64,000 bases of DNA from Actinernus sp. WN-2022 (lineage: Eukaryota; Cnidaria; Anthozoa; Actiniaria; Actinernidae). The notes beneath the pieces are model-generated. The model saw only the letters and a list, made by a program, of their open reading frames with translations. It was not told the DNA's origin and did not search any database. Every line of letters starts with the position of its first letter. Position 1 is the stretch's first letter. Location of the stretch: assembly GCA_030867875.1 (NCBI GenBank), contig JAOWCC010000577.1:77047740-77111739 (forward strand), in the 5' to 3' direction. Below, piece after piece: positions 45,684-56,500 of the stretch. The translations under genes were made by a program, and so were the position numbers.

Positions 45684-48600
45684 TTACTCAATCTTCAATA
45701 CGTAGCGGATAGGTCGACCACGGAAGTCTACGATATTTCCTTTCTCATCACGAATTGTCAGGCGAAGACTATTTCTTGTTGTCCCTAGGGCTCGTATGGG
45801 TATAATGACAAACGTAGAGTAAGTATTTTTCATAGATATTCCGCCTCGGATCTCAAAGCTACTCAGCACATGTGATTGCTTTCCATCGAGAATTGAGAAA
45901 CTAGAATCCACCACATCACAGTGGACATATACTGTGTAGATGTTATTAAACATCAGTTCGTGGTTGCGCGCTTCGAGCATTATATAATCTGGGCCCTGTT
46001 CATCTCCTTCAAACCCCAACAGCGTACAAAGATTTTTACTTAAAATTAGTGGCTTAATAACCTTTAGAGTTAAAGCCTTATTAGGTATTAATTTAATAAT
46101 GCCAGCATCGAATGGTGATAGAGATACTTTGTTCATATGCATACCATACATCCTGTGACCTTCACTTCGAAGCATATTCATTCCATGTTTGAATACTTTC
46201 TTATCCATCAAGCACTCTTTATATTGATAATGACGAATACGATGTTTCACTACTGCCTTCTTGGTGCCTTTGGCTTTACGAATCTCACCACCATCTACTT
46301 TCAATATAGAATAGAGCTTCGATCGTAGTCCAACATATTCGACTATTGGAATACCTCCACATTCGTCTTTCATTTTACCAAGTACTTTCTTGTTGTCGAT
46401 ACTATACAGCGGATGGTCTTTGCTGTAGTTACTAGTATCATATAGATGTTTATGAGTTGCCATGTCTGCATAGATATCTTCAGTTTTAAAGTGTAGTAAT
46501 AGACTGTCGGTATCGGTATAAAGTAGATTACAGCGTTGCCCATATTGCTTCTTGATCTCGTTGTAGTAGAAGTCATACATCAGATGCTTTGATAGATCTA
46601 GAATTGACATTCCAACATATATGGGGCGGTTCAGCAATAGCTTACTTTTGTAGTTATGTACCGCGGCAAGATCATCATCAAAAATTGTGGATCGAGCATA
46701 ACTAGGTTTATTCAATAGACGTTGTAGTTTGTTTCCTTCTGATGCACGCACTAATTGGATATCTACACGCTTACGTGGATTCTCCATTGTTTTTCCAAAT
46801 ACGCTATTGTTCATAAGTTTGTATAGATCCTGCTTGAAGACGCTCTTCGCTTGTTTTCGTAATTCTGTATTCATTTGTATATATGGTTCCATCCACGGTG
46901 ATTGGTCGAATCGTAGTGCCTTATGGATCTTTTTCAAACGCATACCAAGAGATAGATACAATTGTAGGTTGCGGTAGTGGAGCACATATCGTTCTTTGTT
47001 ATATAGATTAGGTACAAGTTTTTCTACTTTCAAAGATCCATTACCTTTATATAGTTCCTCAAATAGATTGGTCTGATACTCTGAGAACAAATCTTTATTC
47101 ACCTGAATTCTCTCGGGAGCTAGTGGATAGTCGTTGTGCGTATCGTGAAGTTCTCGAGGATATTCGAGATCAACTTCAAGGATATAACCTTTATCTGAAT
47201 CCATTGCGTGATTGGTTATTTGTTCTTCTGTTGGTGTATACCACTCAAATCCTCCTGTTGGTAGATATTGACTCATGGCCCAACCATATAGATTATTAGC
47301 ATCAAGATATAGTATGTAGCTATATGGCTTATTGGGATCGAAATCGGGTATACTTTGGTTATTTGCTTTGGCATAACGTTGTGATACCATGGATATACCA
47401 CCACGTAGACCTCTCTCGATGAATAGATACATGTCATAGTCAGTTAATAGTTCGAGTTTCACTCCAGTTATCTTTAATAAAGCGTCCCATGAAAGTCCTG
47501 GACTCGTATAATAATGTGCGGGATCTAATCCATAGTTTTGCATACATGTTGTACGAAAGTCCTCGAACACATCTGCTAGAAGAAGTACATCAGTTTGTAG
47601 ATAAAGATCATGATAATCACCCAAGGTCTTACAATCAAATACATTCCAAACTTTTATTGCATGTTCGTAATCTTCATCGGATATATCCTCTAGAGTTAGT
47701 TTACTATAGAACGCATCTTTCGGTGGTAGAGAAGTCTCTGCAAATCTATCCCACGAATCCATGTACTCATATGGATATACTCCTTTACGAGTTAATAGAT
47801 TGGCTTTCTCTTGATTAGATGTATATTTTACAATTTGTTGAAAAGTGTCTGATTCTGAACTTGATACCAATGTACTAAGAGATGATGGTAGAAATTGAAA
47901 GCTATCAATGAATCGTAGGTTACCAAGTGAGAATGAAATATATTTCTCCATATTGTTTGGAATACAAGAAATCTTACCTGATGTTATGGATATGGATTGC
48001 ATTATTAGGTGAGAATCATATCCACGAAGATTATGGAATACGACTGGGATAGTAGGAAAAGCACGTAATTTTAGATTACAGGTATTGTGTGCGGCACATC
48101 GAAACTCACATGTGATGTGGCAATGATCACGTACTCTATCACCAACCAATGGCTTCTGACAGATATGACAAATCGTTGCGCTATTATAAGCCTTATAGTT
48201 TTTCCATGACATGCATAGTGGTTTAGCCTTTTGGGCTTTGATCTTCGCCTCTTCCTCTTGCATACATCGTAGAAAACGTTCGATAGTATCCCTGCCTCTA
48301 TATAGTACTGGTGGTTCGCTATAACCGTCGGAACGTACAACTATATAGCAAAATCCATAAGGAATGTGTTCTTCTGTTTTAAGTGTGTTGCTCTTATTTG
48401 GATCTTGAGCAGGTCCTTCGATCTTAGTGGTTAATGCCTCGAAATCTGCATAGATAATATAGGTTACTTTGAGTTGCTTGTGTATATTCTGGAATGAGAC
48501 TTTGTTGTTCTTATTGGTAGGCATTTCAATGCGTATGGCTTTGTCATTAACGCCATTACACTCTGGAATGTGATTCTCAAGTAGAGTTTCTGTGGTATAT

Positions 48601-49694
48601 CCATGTAGACATCGTTCGCATAAGTGCTGCTTGTGATCATGTTTTGTTTGATCGAATAGTAGTTTGTTGAAGTCCTTTATCCAGCAATAGTGTTGTTTAC
48701 CGCTCTTTGGGTCTTCTATTAGTAGTAGATGGATGTACTTCGAAAAAGTCTTCTTTGAGATATGATGTATGATTAAGCACTTTTCCTTTGGGTCCCATCC
48801 ATATACATTAATAGAAATGTTGTTTTGCTTCTCTAGAAGTGGTATTTGTGAGATTGGTGTTGGTGAGTCCACCCCATTGGATTTCACCATATCTATTTGA
48901 TACTTTGATGTCCTTTGAGGATGCTTATTAACTGGAAACATTGCTGCACATATCGACCAAAGTGCACAGTGATCATCTTTGTTGTTTACGTTGATCACAG
49001 CTTTCTTGTTCGCTATTTCTTCAGGTAGTGGTAAATATGAACCTCCACGTAGTGGTTGATATCGAGCGATGTTTAACCATAGAATATTGACTCTATCTAT
49101 GACCCAATTTGATCCACGACTGATCCACTTCTCAATTTGGTTGTATATCTGAGCATGTGCTTCTACTATTACCCCACGGATACCAGCATCATTGATCAAA
49201 ACAGATTGTTTGCTATAAAAGGTAGCTGTCTCGTATACGTAACCATCAGGTTTATCAAGTACGAAAGTTATGTTTAAAGCTAATTGGGCCTTACAGGTAC
49301 TATGGTCTTGGAGCTCTTCCTTAAACTTTTCGGTAGTTTGTTTACGCACACTGGCAAGGAAAACAGCTGGATCCGCTCCTAGAGGATTATCATCGGGAAC
49401 ATTCATCTTCCATCCTCGTAAATAATTCTTTAAAGGACGTACTCGGATAAATATTAGTATATCAGGATCCTTGATTGGTTCGATTTTGAGATCTTTGATT
49501 GTTTCAACATTATTGATTGTTTTGACCTTCTTGGAAGATGTATGTATGGGATCGAATCCTACAAGTATAGCTTTACGTTTTCTACGTGGTTTAGGTATTG
49601 GTTGTGGTACATATTTTTCTGGGAGTATTGGTTGTTGTAAACGTCTTTTTTCCGTTTTGGGGATTGGTTCGTCAAGGATGATATGCTTACCCAT
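45684..49694 (-). CDS. polB: Protein-primed family B DNA polymerase with atypical C-terminus
   Basis: 1,336 residues, uninterrupted. N-terminal region basic/Pro-rich, then a conserved block (KDDHCALWSICAAMFPV, about 239-255) and a C2HC finger (C359, C362, H375, C379). Exonuclease: ExoI YADFEA (D417, E419), ExoII NLRGYDSH (D560), ExoIII Y698-x3-D702. Between ExoI and ExoII lies an endonuclease VII-like Cys/His block (C509, C512, DHCH 523-526, H536, C539). Polymerase: motif A LDANNLYGW (D798), motif B KLMNNSVFG (959-967), motif C YTDTDS (1059-1064). All catalytic acids are present, so the enzyme may be functional. After SPFD (1193-1196) the usual 'KRWI...LAYGH' ending is replaced by about 140 residues of other origin (see findings). 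TATATA-rich sequence lies 10-25 bp upstream of the ATG. Confidence 0.85.
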   Translation of the reverse strand: MGKHIILDEPIPKTEKRRLQQPILPEKYVPQPIPKPRRKRKAILVGFDPIHTSSKKVKTINNVETIKDLKIEPIKDPDILIFIRVRPLKNYLRGWKMNVPDDNPLGADPAVFLASVRKQTTEKFKEELQDHSTCKAQLALNITFVLDKPDGYVYETATFYSKQSVLINDAGIRGVIVEAHAQIYNQIEKWISRGSNWVIDRVNILWLNIARYQPLRGGSYLPLPEEIANKKAVINVNNKDDHCALWSICAAMFPVNKHPQRTSKYQIDMVKSNGVDSPTPISQIPLLEKQNNISINVYGWDPKEKCLIIHHISKKTFSKYIHLLLIEDPKSGKQHYCWIKDFNKLLFDQTKHDHKQHLCERCLHGYTTETLLENHIPECNGVNDKAIRIEMPTNKNNKVSFQNIHKQLKVTYIIYADFEALTTKIEGPAQDPNKSNTLKTEEHIPYGFCYIVVRSDGYSEPPVLYRGRDTIERFLRCMQEEEAKIKAQKAKPLCMSWKNYKAYNSATICHICQKPLVGDRVRDHCHITCEFRCAAHNTCNLKLRAFPTIPVVFHNLRGYDSHLIMQSISITSGKISCIPNNMEKYISFSLGNLRFIDSFQFLPSSLSTLVSSSESDTFQQIVKYTSNQEKANLLTRKGVYPYEYMDSWDRFAETSLPPKDAFYSKLTLEDISDEDYEHAIKVWNVFDCKTLGDYHDLYLQTDVLLLADVFEDFRTTCMQNYGLDPAHYYTSPGLSWDALLKITGVKLELLTDYDMYLFIERGLRGGISMVSQRYAKANNQSIPDFDPNKPYSYILYLDANNLYGWAMSQYLPTGGFEWYTPTEEQITNHAMDSDKGYILEVDLEYPRELHDTHNDYPLAPERIQVNKDLFSEYQTNLFEELYKGNGSLKVEKLVPNLYNKERYVLHYRNLQLYLSLGMRLKKIHKALRFDQSPWMEPYIQMNTELRKQAKSVFKQDLYKLMNNSVFGKTMENPRKRVDIQLVRASEGNKLQRLLNKPSYARSTIFDDDLAAVHNYKSKLLLNRPIYVGMSILDLSKHLMYDFYYNEIKKQYGQRCNLLYTDTDSLLLHFKTEDIYADMATHKHLYDTSNYSKDHPLYSIDNKKVLGKMKDECGGIPIVEYVGLRSKLYSILKVDGGEIRKAKGTKKAVVKHRIRHYQYKECLMDKKVFKHGMNMLRSEGHRMYGMHMNKVSLSPFDAGIIKLIPNKALTLKVIKPLILSKNLCTLLGFEGDEQGPDYIMLEARNHELMFNNIYTVYVHCDVVDSSFSILDGKQSHVLSSFEIRGGISMKNTYSTFVIIPIRALGTTRNSLRLTIRDEKGNIVDFRGRPIRYVLKIE

Positions 49695-49704
49695 CTTGAT
49701 GTGA

Positions 49705-49717
49705 TATATTATATATA
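49705..49717 (-). promoter_or_regulatory. TATA-like region upstream of PolB
   Basis: TATATATAATATA (minus strand) just before the PolB ATG, in a unit (cttgatgtgatata...cttctctttctc) repeated directly about 60 bp further out (49,757-49,791). The distance to the ATG is short, so it may serve an RNA with a very short leader or none. Confidence 0.35.
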
Positions 49718-49828
49718 CTTCTCTTTCTCTAATAGATAGCTTATATCGTATAAAGCTTGATGTGATATACTATATACTTCTCTTTCTCCTCAGCTATGAT
49801 TATATATGGTATAATACCTTATAACTAC

Positions 49829-50250
49829 GTTCCTCTAATAGGGTGTTTAAATGTAATAAAATAAGTGCACTATAAACCAAGTGTTCGAGCCTTGATATAA
49901 TACCTTATAACTACAATCCTTAAATATGGTGTATAAATACAATAAATGAACTATAGTAGTAAATAATACCTTATAAACATGTTTCTCTAATAGGGTGTTA
50001 AAATGTAAAAAATACAACAACAAAATAGTACAACAAAACTGCTCTAATCCGGAAAAATGTGTCAGAAACCGGTCTCTTAATATAATGTATAAATACGATA
50101 AATAAACTCTAGTAGAATCCATAATGCCGTGTTCTGGCCCACATTACATTTTTTTTTTTTCATCTAATGGACCCCGAACGAAGTGAGGATGTCCATTAGA
50201 TGGAAAAAAAAAATGCAATGTGGGCCAGAACCGGCATTCTGTATACTACT
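49829..50250. repeat. Right terminal inverted repeat with palindromic tip
   Basis: Inverted match to 42,191-42,616, with the same outer hairpin at about 50,104-50,238 (stem atgccgtgttctggcccacatt / aatgtgggccagaaccggcat, inner stem ttcatctaatggac / gtccattagatgg). It ends gtatactact at 50,250, then cattc. Confidence 0.85.
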
Positions 50251-51374
50251 CATTCTGTTGTGACCCTTAGTATTAGTCTTGCAGTGTACATGTAGTATTA
50301 AGCCTAGAAGGAAAATTAGAAGTACAGTAGTCCAGGGTTCGAAATTAAGAGTTGCCTGGTTGTCCCTGATAATCACATTTATGCTTGGACAACCAAATTG
50401 TACTGCGTGGTAGCCTTTTGGACAACAACATTTTTGGGCTACACAAAGTTGTTTTCCCTTAAACAGGAGCAAGAGGCTGGGCAACCTAAACTATTACTGG
50501 GGCAACTAAACCATGTTCTGTGGTTGGCCCAGGGACAACTAGATACAATAATTAATTTTGAAACCTGGTAGTTGTAGTAGAGTGATTGCAAAAAAACTTG
50601 TGAAACAAATTAGTATCTAATACTAGTCAAAAGAAAACAATGGAGTTTGCGTGTAGTCTACTATATTGTTTCAAAAGGTTTATTGCAATCATTGTAGAAG
50701 TTGCAGTACTAAGCAGTCATAGTAGTAGTCGACTAGTCATAGCTTAATGTAGTACTACAAGCTGGGGTAACCAATCCCTGGGGAGTAATAGTAGTCAGAA
50801 TAGTAACACGAGCTGGGGTAACCAATCCCTGGGGAGTAGTAGTAGTGATAATAGTAACACGAGCTGGGATAACCAATCTCTGGGGAGTGCTTTCAGCTAG
50901 ATTAGTGCTACCTATTATATGAAAGGCAAATTACTCTGGAGGTATATGATGATATATTTACAGCACAGACATGTACGGTTAGTAATATACTCATTAGCCA
51001 CTGTAAATACAAATACACAGACATGTATACATAGTCCTGTTGTATTTTTACTGTAGGCAAAAAACAAGTTATGATCTATTGCATATACTGCAAATATATG
51101 TACATGTTTATCTGGGTTACTTGCCTTTTTATAATAAGTAGTAAGTTAATTGTAAACTAGTAAGTCAGTTTGTGATTTGTAGATATATGTACGTAGCTAG
51201 TGACTGGTATAGTACCTTTTATACTATGTTTACACATCAAATTACTCTGTATAAAACTTTTATGATGACCATGCTCATATTTATTTGTACATTTGTACAT
51301 ACACTATACCAGTACACAGCTATGGTAAGATTGGTGTCTAATAAATATTTAGCTTGCATGATTTCTTGTAGTAT
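50251..51374. other. Right flank, no gene; minisatellite inside
   Basis: Begins cattctgttgtgacccttag, like the Cys-rich end of the 26.5-28.8 kb gene family. The rest is AT-rich with many agtagt words and a three-unit minisatellite. Confidence 0.45.
50757..50888. repeat. Minisatellite, three units
   Basis: acgagctggggtaaccaatc followed by cctggggagta and an agtagt-rich spacer, at 50,757, 50,808 and 50,868 (units of about 51 and 60 bp). Confidence 0.75.
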
Positions 51375-51850
51375 TTCAAAATATTGTTACAAAGTTTACA
51401 CTGCATTGGAGGAATTTGAGAGGGAGACTAGTTTGTGTGAGAAAAGAAAAGCAACTGAGATCAGAAAAGAACTTCTGCAGTTAACAAGAATTGTCCCAAA
51501 ACATGTTTGGTGGAGACAGTAACTTCAAGTACTTCTTTGCTCAGTCCTCTCGAATGCTTGCTTATGAGCCATGCCAGTGGTGTACTACAGCATTAATTAA
51601 AAGATTGAAGAGACAGCCAAATAGATGAAACCCATAGAGCATATTTTTTAAAGAAACCTGACATTTGAGGTTTCTATATGTACTGCAAATGTGACAGGAT
51701 GGATGAGACAGGTCTACCTGATTATGTTCACTTCTGTTTGGATTTAACTGCCCTGTTTGAATATATCAAGCCTAAAGAATCAACAGTACCCAGCAATAGC
51801 TTACCTTTACAGAAAAAAAAATCCTGAAAAGTGTGAACCCATTTGTTTCC
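51375..51850 (+). pseudogene. Uncharacterised multicopy family, decayed inverted copy
   Basis: Plus-strand trace: YKVYTALEEFERETSLCEKR..ATEIRKELLQLTR (51,379-51,470), then further similarity through nucleotides to about 51,850. It is the older mirror copy of 51,979-52,579 on the other strand and is broken after about 50 codons by stops. Confidence 0.6.
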
Positions 51851-51978
51851 TTCAACATGCCCTGTTATAAGTTTGGAATTTCATTATAAATATAGATTTG
51901 ATTGCAAAACATGTTAAATTTGGGAAAATATAACTTAAGCTTATGCATATTTTGGAAAATACATTTTAATAAAAATAA

Positions 51979-52579
51979 TCAGGCATGTTGAGGGATGCCA
52001 AATGCGTTCCAAACACCATAATATAAAACGACCGAAACCACTTCTTTGTAAAACAAGTAATTAATTTGGCATGGTTTCCCAGGCTTGACAACGACGGAAG
52101 CGAAGTCCTGATTCTTGAATGTTTTGCTGAGTACTGTTGATTCTTTAGGCTTGATATGTTCGAACATGGCAGTCAATTTCTCCACAGAAGTGAACATGAT
52201 CCGGCAGACTCTCCTGGTCCCAGCTACCGTCGCATCCAAACTGACACATTTACATTTCAAAACATCGAACACCTCAAATGGCAGGTTTCTATTGAAATGT
52301 ATTCTCCATGGATTTCGGCCATTTGGCTGCTGCTTCAGTCTTCTGATGACCGTGGAGTTCCACTGGCATAGCTCGCGAGCGAGCATACGATGAGGTTGAG
52401 CCAAGTAGTACTTGACATTTGCGTCGCCACCAAGCGTCTTTTTTTTTCAGAACAGCTCTTGTTAACTCAAGCAGTTCTTTTCTGATTTCAGTTGCCTTCT
52501 GTTTCTCCCCAAAACTGCTCTTCCTCTCAAATTCCTCCAACGCAGTGTACACTTTGCCGTAGGCTAAAGCAGCCGCCAT
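51979..52579 (-). pseudogene. Uncharacterised multicopy family, better-preserved copy
   Basis: Two overlapping minus-strand frames: 52,289-52,579 (VYTALEEFERKSSFGEKQ, WWRRKCQVLLGS) and 51,979-52,404 (QWNSTVIRRLKQQPNGRNPW, KCKCVSLDATV). One frame change joins them around 52,390. I see a helical charged N-terminal half and a Cys-containing C-terminal half. No known domain is recognised. The family is present in both orientations here, consistent with a mobile or amplified gene. Confidence 0.5.
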
Positions 52580-52859
52580 TGTGATAAATTGAAGCGGTTT
52601 TCCGTTGCCGTGAGGCGACTCAATAAAATTTAAAACGCCGATTTGCTTTGTCTCCCAGCCCGACGTGTCAACCTATTACTTTTAATTAATTAAGCTTCAA
52701 ACATCTCGTTTAGTGATGTTGTATCACTTAGAATACTGCTGTAATCGAATTCTATGAACGAAACCTTATGAACCCTTGATAAGCATAATAATACTAACAA
52801 TTTTCGAGACTGTTGTATTACTGATAATGGTTATAAGTTTTGCAAACCTTATATTATTT

Positions 52860-53275
52860 ATGCAATGTTGTTGTTGTCGTTGGCCAACTTCCGCAAAACC
52901 TTTCCCTCTTCTAGTTTCAATTTGGCTCGCTCTTGTTATTTTCATGGCGGCGTGAAGTTCAGATGCTTTATCTGTAATAAAACACAATCAGAGACCGAGA
53001 CGACAAACTAGAGCTCCTTGAGAATAACGCCCATTGAAACCAAGAAACCGAAATCAACATTACTTTCGCGTACAATTTTCACATCTCAAAATTAATGCTT
53101 ACCTTCAATCACTTGCTTCTGGAGAGTGTTTTCCTCTTCGAGCTGGGCTATGATGGCGGCAGGTGCAACTTCAACTTCATCAGGATTGATCTGGATCTTT
53201 ATCCAAAACCTTCATCGCACCTTTTGAGCACTGTTGCTGTTAGAAGCCTTGCGAACGTTCTTGACTAACAAATCC
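52860..53275 (-). pseudogene. Two exons of an uncharacterised multicopy gene
   Basis: On the minus strand an exon ending at about 53,103 (NPDEVEVAPAAIIAQLEEEN, a coiled-coil-like segment) is followed by GTAAGC. A second exon after a TATTACAG acceptor (about 52,975) reads DKASELHAAMKITRASQIE, then RRGKGFAEVGQRQQQ. Splice borders are clean, but the first exon has a stop further upstream (in the segment near 53,205). I have seen the 'KRGKSF.EVG.RQQ' pattern in repeated invertebrate genes; function unknown. Confidence 0.4.
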
Positions 53276-53529
53276 ACTTGAGCTTTTATTGTGTTGCCAA
53301 GACGAGAGCCAGCACATTACTTCAGCCCGTAACCTATGGTGTGAAGATGATCTTGCAGAGTCTTAAACATTTGGTGGTCATTCATGTAAGCTTCCTCAAT
53401 GCCCAAAGTGCCTCCCCATTAATCTGGGTTAGAAAGTGGGGTCGAAAGCACCCAGTAACGGTGCAGACATATGTAGAAAGGCAGGGTTGATCTGGGCAAA
53501 ACCTCTTCTATCTGGCAACGCATGCGCAG

Positions 53530-56500
53530 AAAGCGTCATGCGTCGCGTCACGTACAAGAATCTCTCAAGTCAGTCAAGAAGCAAGATGCCCCGAAGGAAA
53601 GGAAAAAGCTATCGAAATCTGCAAAGAAAAAGTTATTTAAGGAGTTGGCATCGTCAGGTAATAAGGCTAGAGTTTCAGGAGTCGAGGAAGGAAGAATTTC
53701 GTCCTACCAGCGCGATGGGAAACACAGCACGTCGAGCAAACCGACGGAAAAGTGCAACACAATATGTTAGTCCCGGAAAAACGCTATACAAAACTCAGAA
53801 AGGCGTCGAGTCCACATTCGAGACTAGGGATTTCTTCCATTAGAAAACAATTCCACGGGCTCGGATACTGATGAAATGGACAAACATCCTGATTTCGACA
53901 TCTCCACAGAAACCAACAACAAAAGCCACAACATGGAGTCAGAGCCAGAGAAAATGGAGAGTAGAATGTTTGTTTGCCAAACGCCACAACTCCTGGATTT
54001 CATAGAACAGATAAACCGGACTTCCCAGTGTGCTACACCTGGGTGTAAAGGTAATAAAAAATTTGAGTAAACATAGTTGCGATAAAGAAGCAATTTAATC
54101 AAATAGTCAGGGAAGTTTAGTATTGCTTTGCAATTCTGCAGTAGTACACTCTATTTTGTATGTGAACTGGTAAGGTACTGGTTTGAGCTACTACTACTAG
54201 TCAAATAATGTTACTACAGCAATTGCGTTATTGGACTAAATTATAAGATACAAAACAAGTAGGGCCAAAACTGTTTCATTAGCCATACAAATCCCTTCTC
54301 TTTGGTCTTAGTTTGGAGATGTTGTGTCTGTATAATTCTACATGGTCTCACAGTAGACTCACCAGTATTTGTAAGACAACCATGAGTCACACATCCCCCC
54401 TTAAGTTTACACACTACTTATTATATAGCTTCAGAGGATATCCATACTTCCACGGGACCTGAGGGTCAATTTTTTTCCCTATAATAGTTAATATTGATTT
54501 GGGGGCCTTTTTTGGAATTTCAAGAGGATATAGGGGCCTTGGACAAATCCGTTCCATAGTGGAGATGGATATATGTTCTGAAACTACACATACGGTATTA
54601 CTTTTAGAATAGTGGCTTTGAGTAATAAATAGTAACATCACCTGTTACAGTAGAGTGTTTTTTCTTTCTCTTTCTTTGGTCAAAAACACAAATCGACTAA
54701 ATGATTCAAATCTATTATTAGAATTCTAGCTTGATATTTCATCTCCTAACAGTTTTCACAATATGATTTCAGGCATCCTGGTTGTGTCGACAGTACAGCC
54801 CACTCGACTAGGAGGGAGCTTAATGCCACATTAGTGTGTGATGACTGTAAGCTAAGAACGGTCCAGTTTCAAGGATCAGCTATGGTGTAAGGGTCCCGAA
54901 GAACAGCGTTGGGTCTGACACTGAGTGTAGCATTTTTAATAACAGGACATGGGTTTGCAAAATTTGATAGGACTCTAAGACAGTGTTTGGGCATTAGTTG
55001 TTTGTCGAAGAACCGGTATTATGACATGATAAAGTTGGTCAATCCTCATATTACTTATATATTGGATGAGATGTGTGAGGAAGAGAAGGAAAGGATGACG
55101 GAGTTGGATGATGATGAATTTGGGTAGCTGGAAGAGGGCTGTGGTTACGTCAGATGGTGTTTGGCACACAAGGGTTTTTTCAGCAAGAATGGCACATTTA
55201 TTGTTAAAAATTATATGTCAGGAGGGTTGGTGTGGTATGGTCATAAGTGCATGAAGGGTTCTGATGATGTTTTTGACGAAGATTTGTACGAGGGCACAGC
55301 AAAGTCAATGGAAGGGGTATTCGCTGGGGAGGGTTGTAATGTAGAAGTTGTTTGGTAAGATGGCGACTCAAGCTCTTCGAAGAGCGTCCTTGAGCACCAT
55401 CCTGATAGTAAAGTGTACAAGTGTGGTGGGCTGTTGGAAGGGCGCACACTAACAACCTGAAGGAAGCAGCAAAGAAGGAGGAGTTCTTCGCAGACATCGT
55501 AAACAAGTATAAGGACAAGTTTCCACTGATAGAAACTGTGAAGTGTCAATGTGCAAGACATAAATCTGATTGTGGATGCTTATCTGAGACCTTTATAAAG
55601 TGTGGAAGAGTAAACCACTTCTGTTGCCTGCAGCAATGTAAGGATCATGCTAAATATGCAAGGAGGATGAGGGCATTGGGTGCATATCATACACGGAACA
55701 TTCACGAGTGGGAGGGTGGGCATTGTGACTTCCATCGGATGAAAGTTTGCACATGTAAGGAATACAATGATGACGATGAACTTGAGTGCGACGTGGCCAT
55801 TCAAATCTGTGCGAGGCTCACTTCACAGTTCTACCTCAGTTCCGTTCCAAGGATCAGAGCCTTTGTAGATAATATTCCCTTGTCAATAATTCTCCACCTT
55901 AGATATAAATCTGCCATTTTGCTGGTAGATGCACCACCTCTTTTGACTGATAAACTGCTCAGTTGACAGAATTATTGATTGATATATGTAGTAAATTGAC
56001 AGAGATTTGTTATACTGCGGAGTAAAGTACACATTTTGAAATCCACTAAATTATATGTGTTTAATACTGAAGGTATTTTAAATATTCGAGTTTCATCCCA
56101 ACACCTAAATTATTATTGACCAGTATAAACAATAAAGGCTGAGGGTAAAACTGAAAATGAGAAGGTGTTTTCTTATGGTACATTTGTCCCTGGAACCAAA
56201 AACGTTATGGGATGTCATAGTCTGGACATTTTAACAACTGTCTCTATATGTTTATTTTTCAAAGGTTACACTACATGACATCCACCAACTGTGGTTTGTG
56301 CCAAGGCAACATGTCCTGGTGCTATGAGGTTCGTGGTCCACAGTATCACTGGGTGATAGACCTGTACGAAAGACTGAACCTCCCTGTCGTCCCGTTGTGG
56401 TGGAGGCCTTACAGAGAGCAGTTGAGGAGCGAAGGGCTGCATTGGAAAAGCAGAAGACGGAAGCTTCAAAGCAGAATAGAATCAACATGAAAGTAGCCAG

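Larger units (their letters stand above)
42191..50250. mobile_element. PolB/TFIIB element with hairpin termini (complete ends)
   Basis: About 8.06 kb between inverted repeats of about 425 bp, both beginning AGTAGTATACAGAATGCC. Gene order: Cys-rich (+), TFIIB-like (+), foreign 219-bp insert, membrane protein (-), PolB (-), so the two gene pairs converge. The 5 bases cattc flank both ends. Protein-primed family B polymerase and long inverted termini starting AG resemble Polintons/Mavericks. However, no integrase, protease, packaging ATPase or major capsid gene is seen, so this is either a deletion derivative or a different, capsid-less type of element. Confidence 0.7.
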
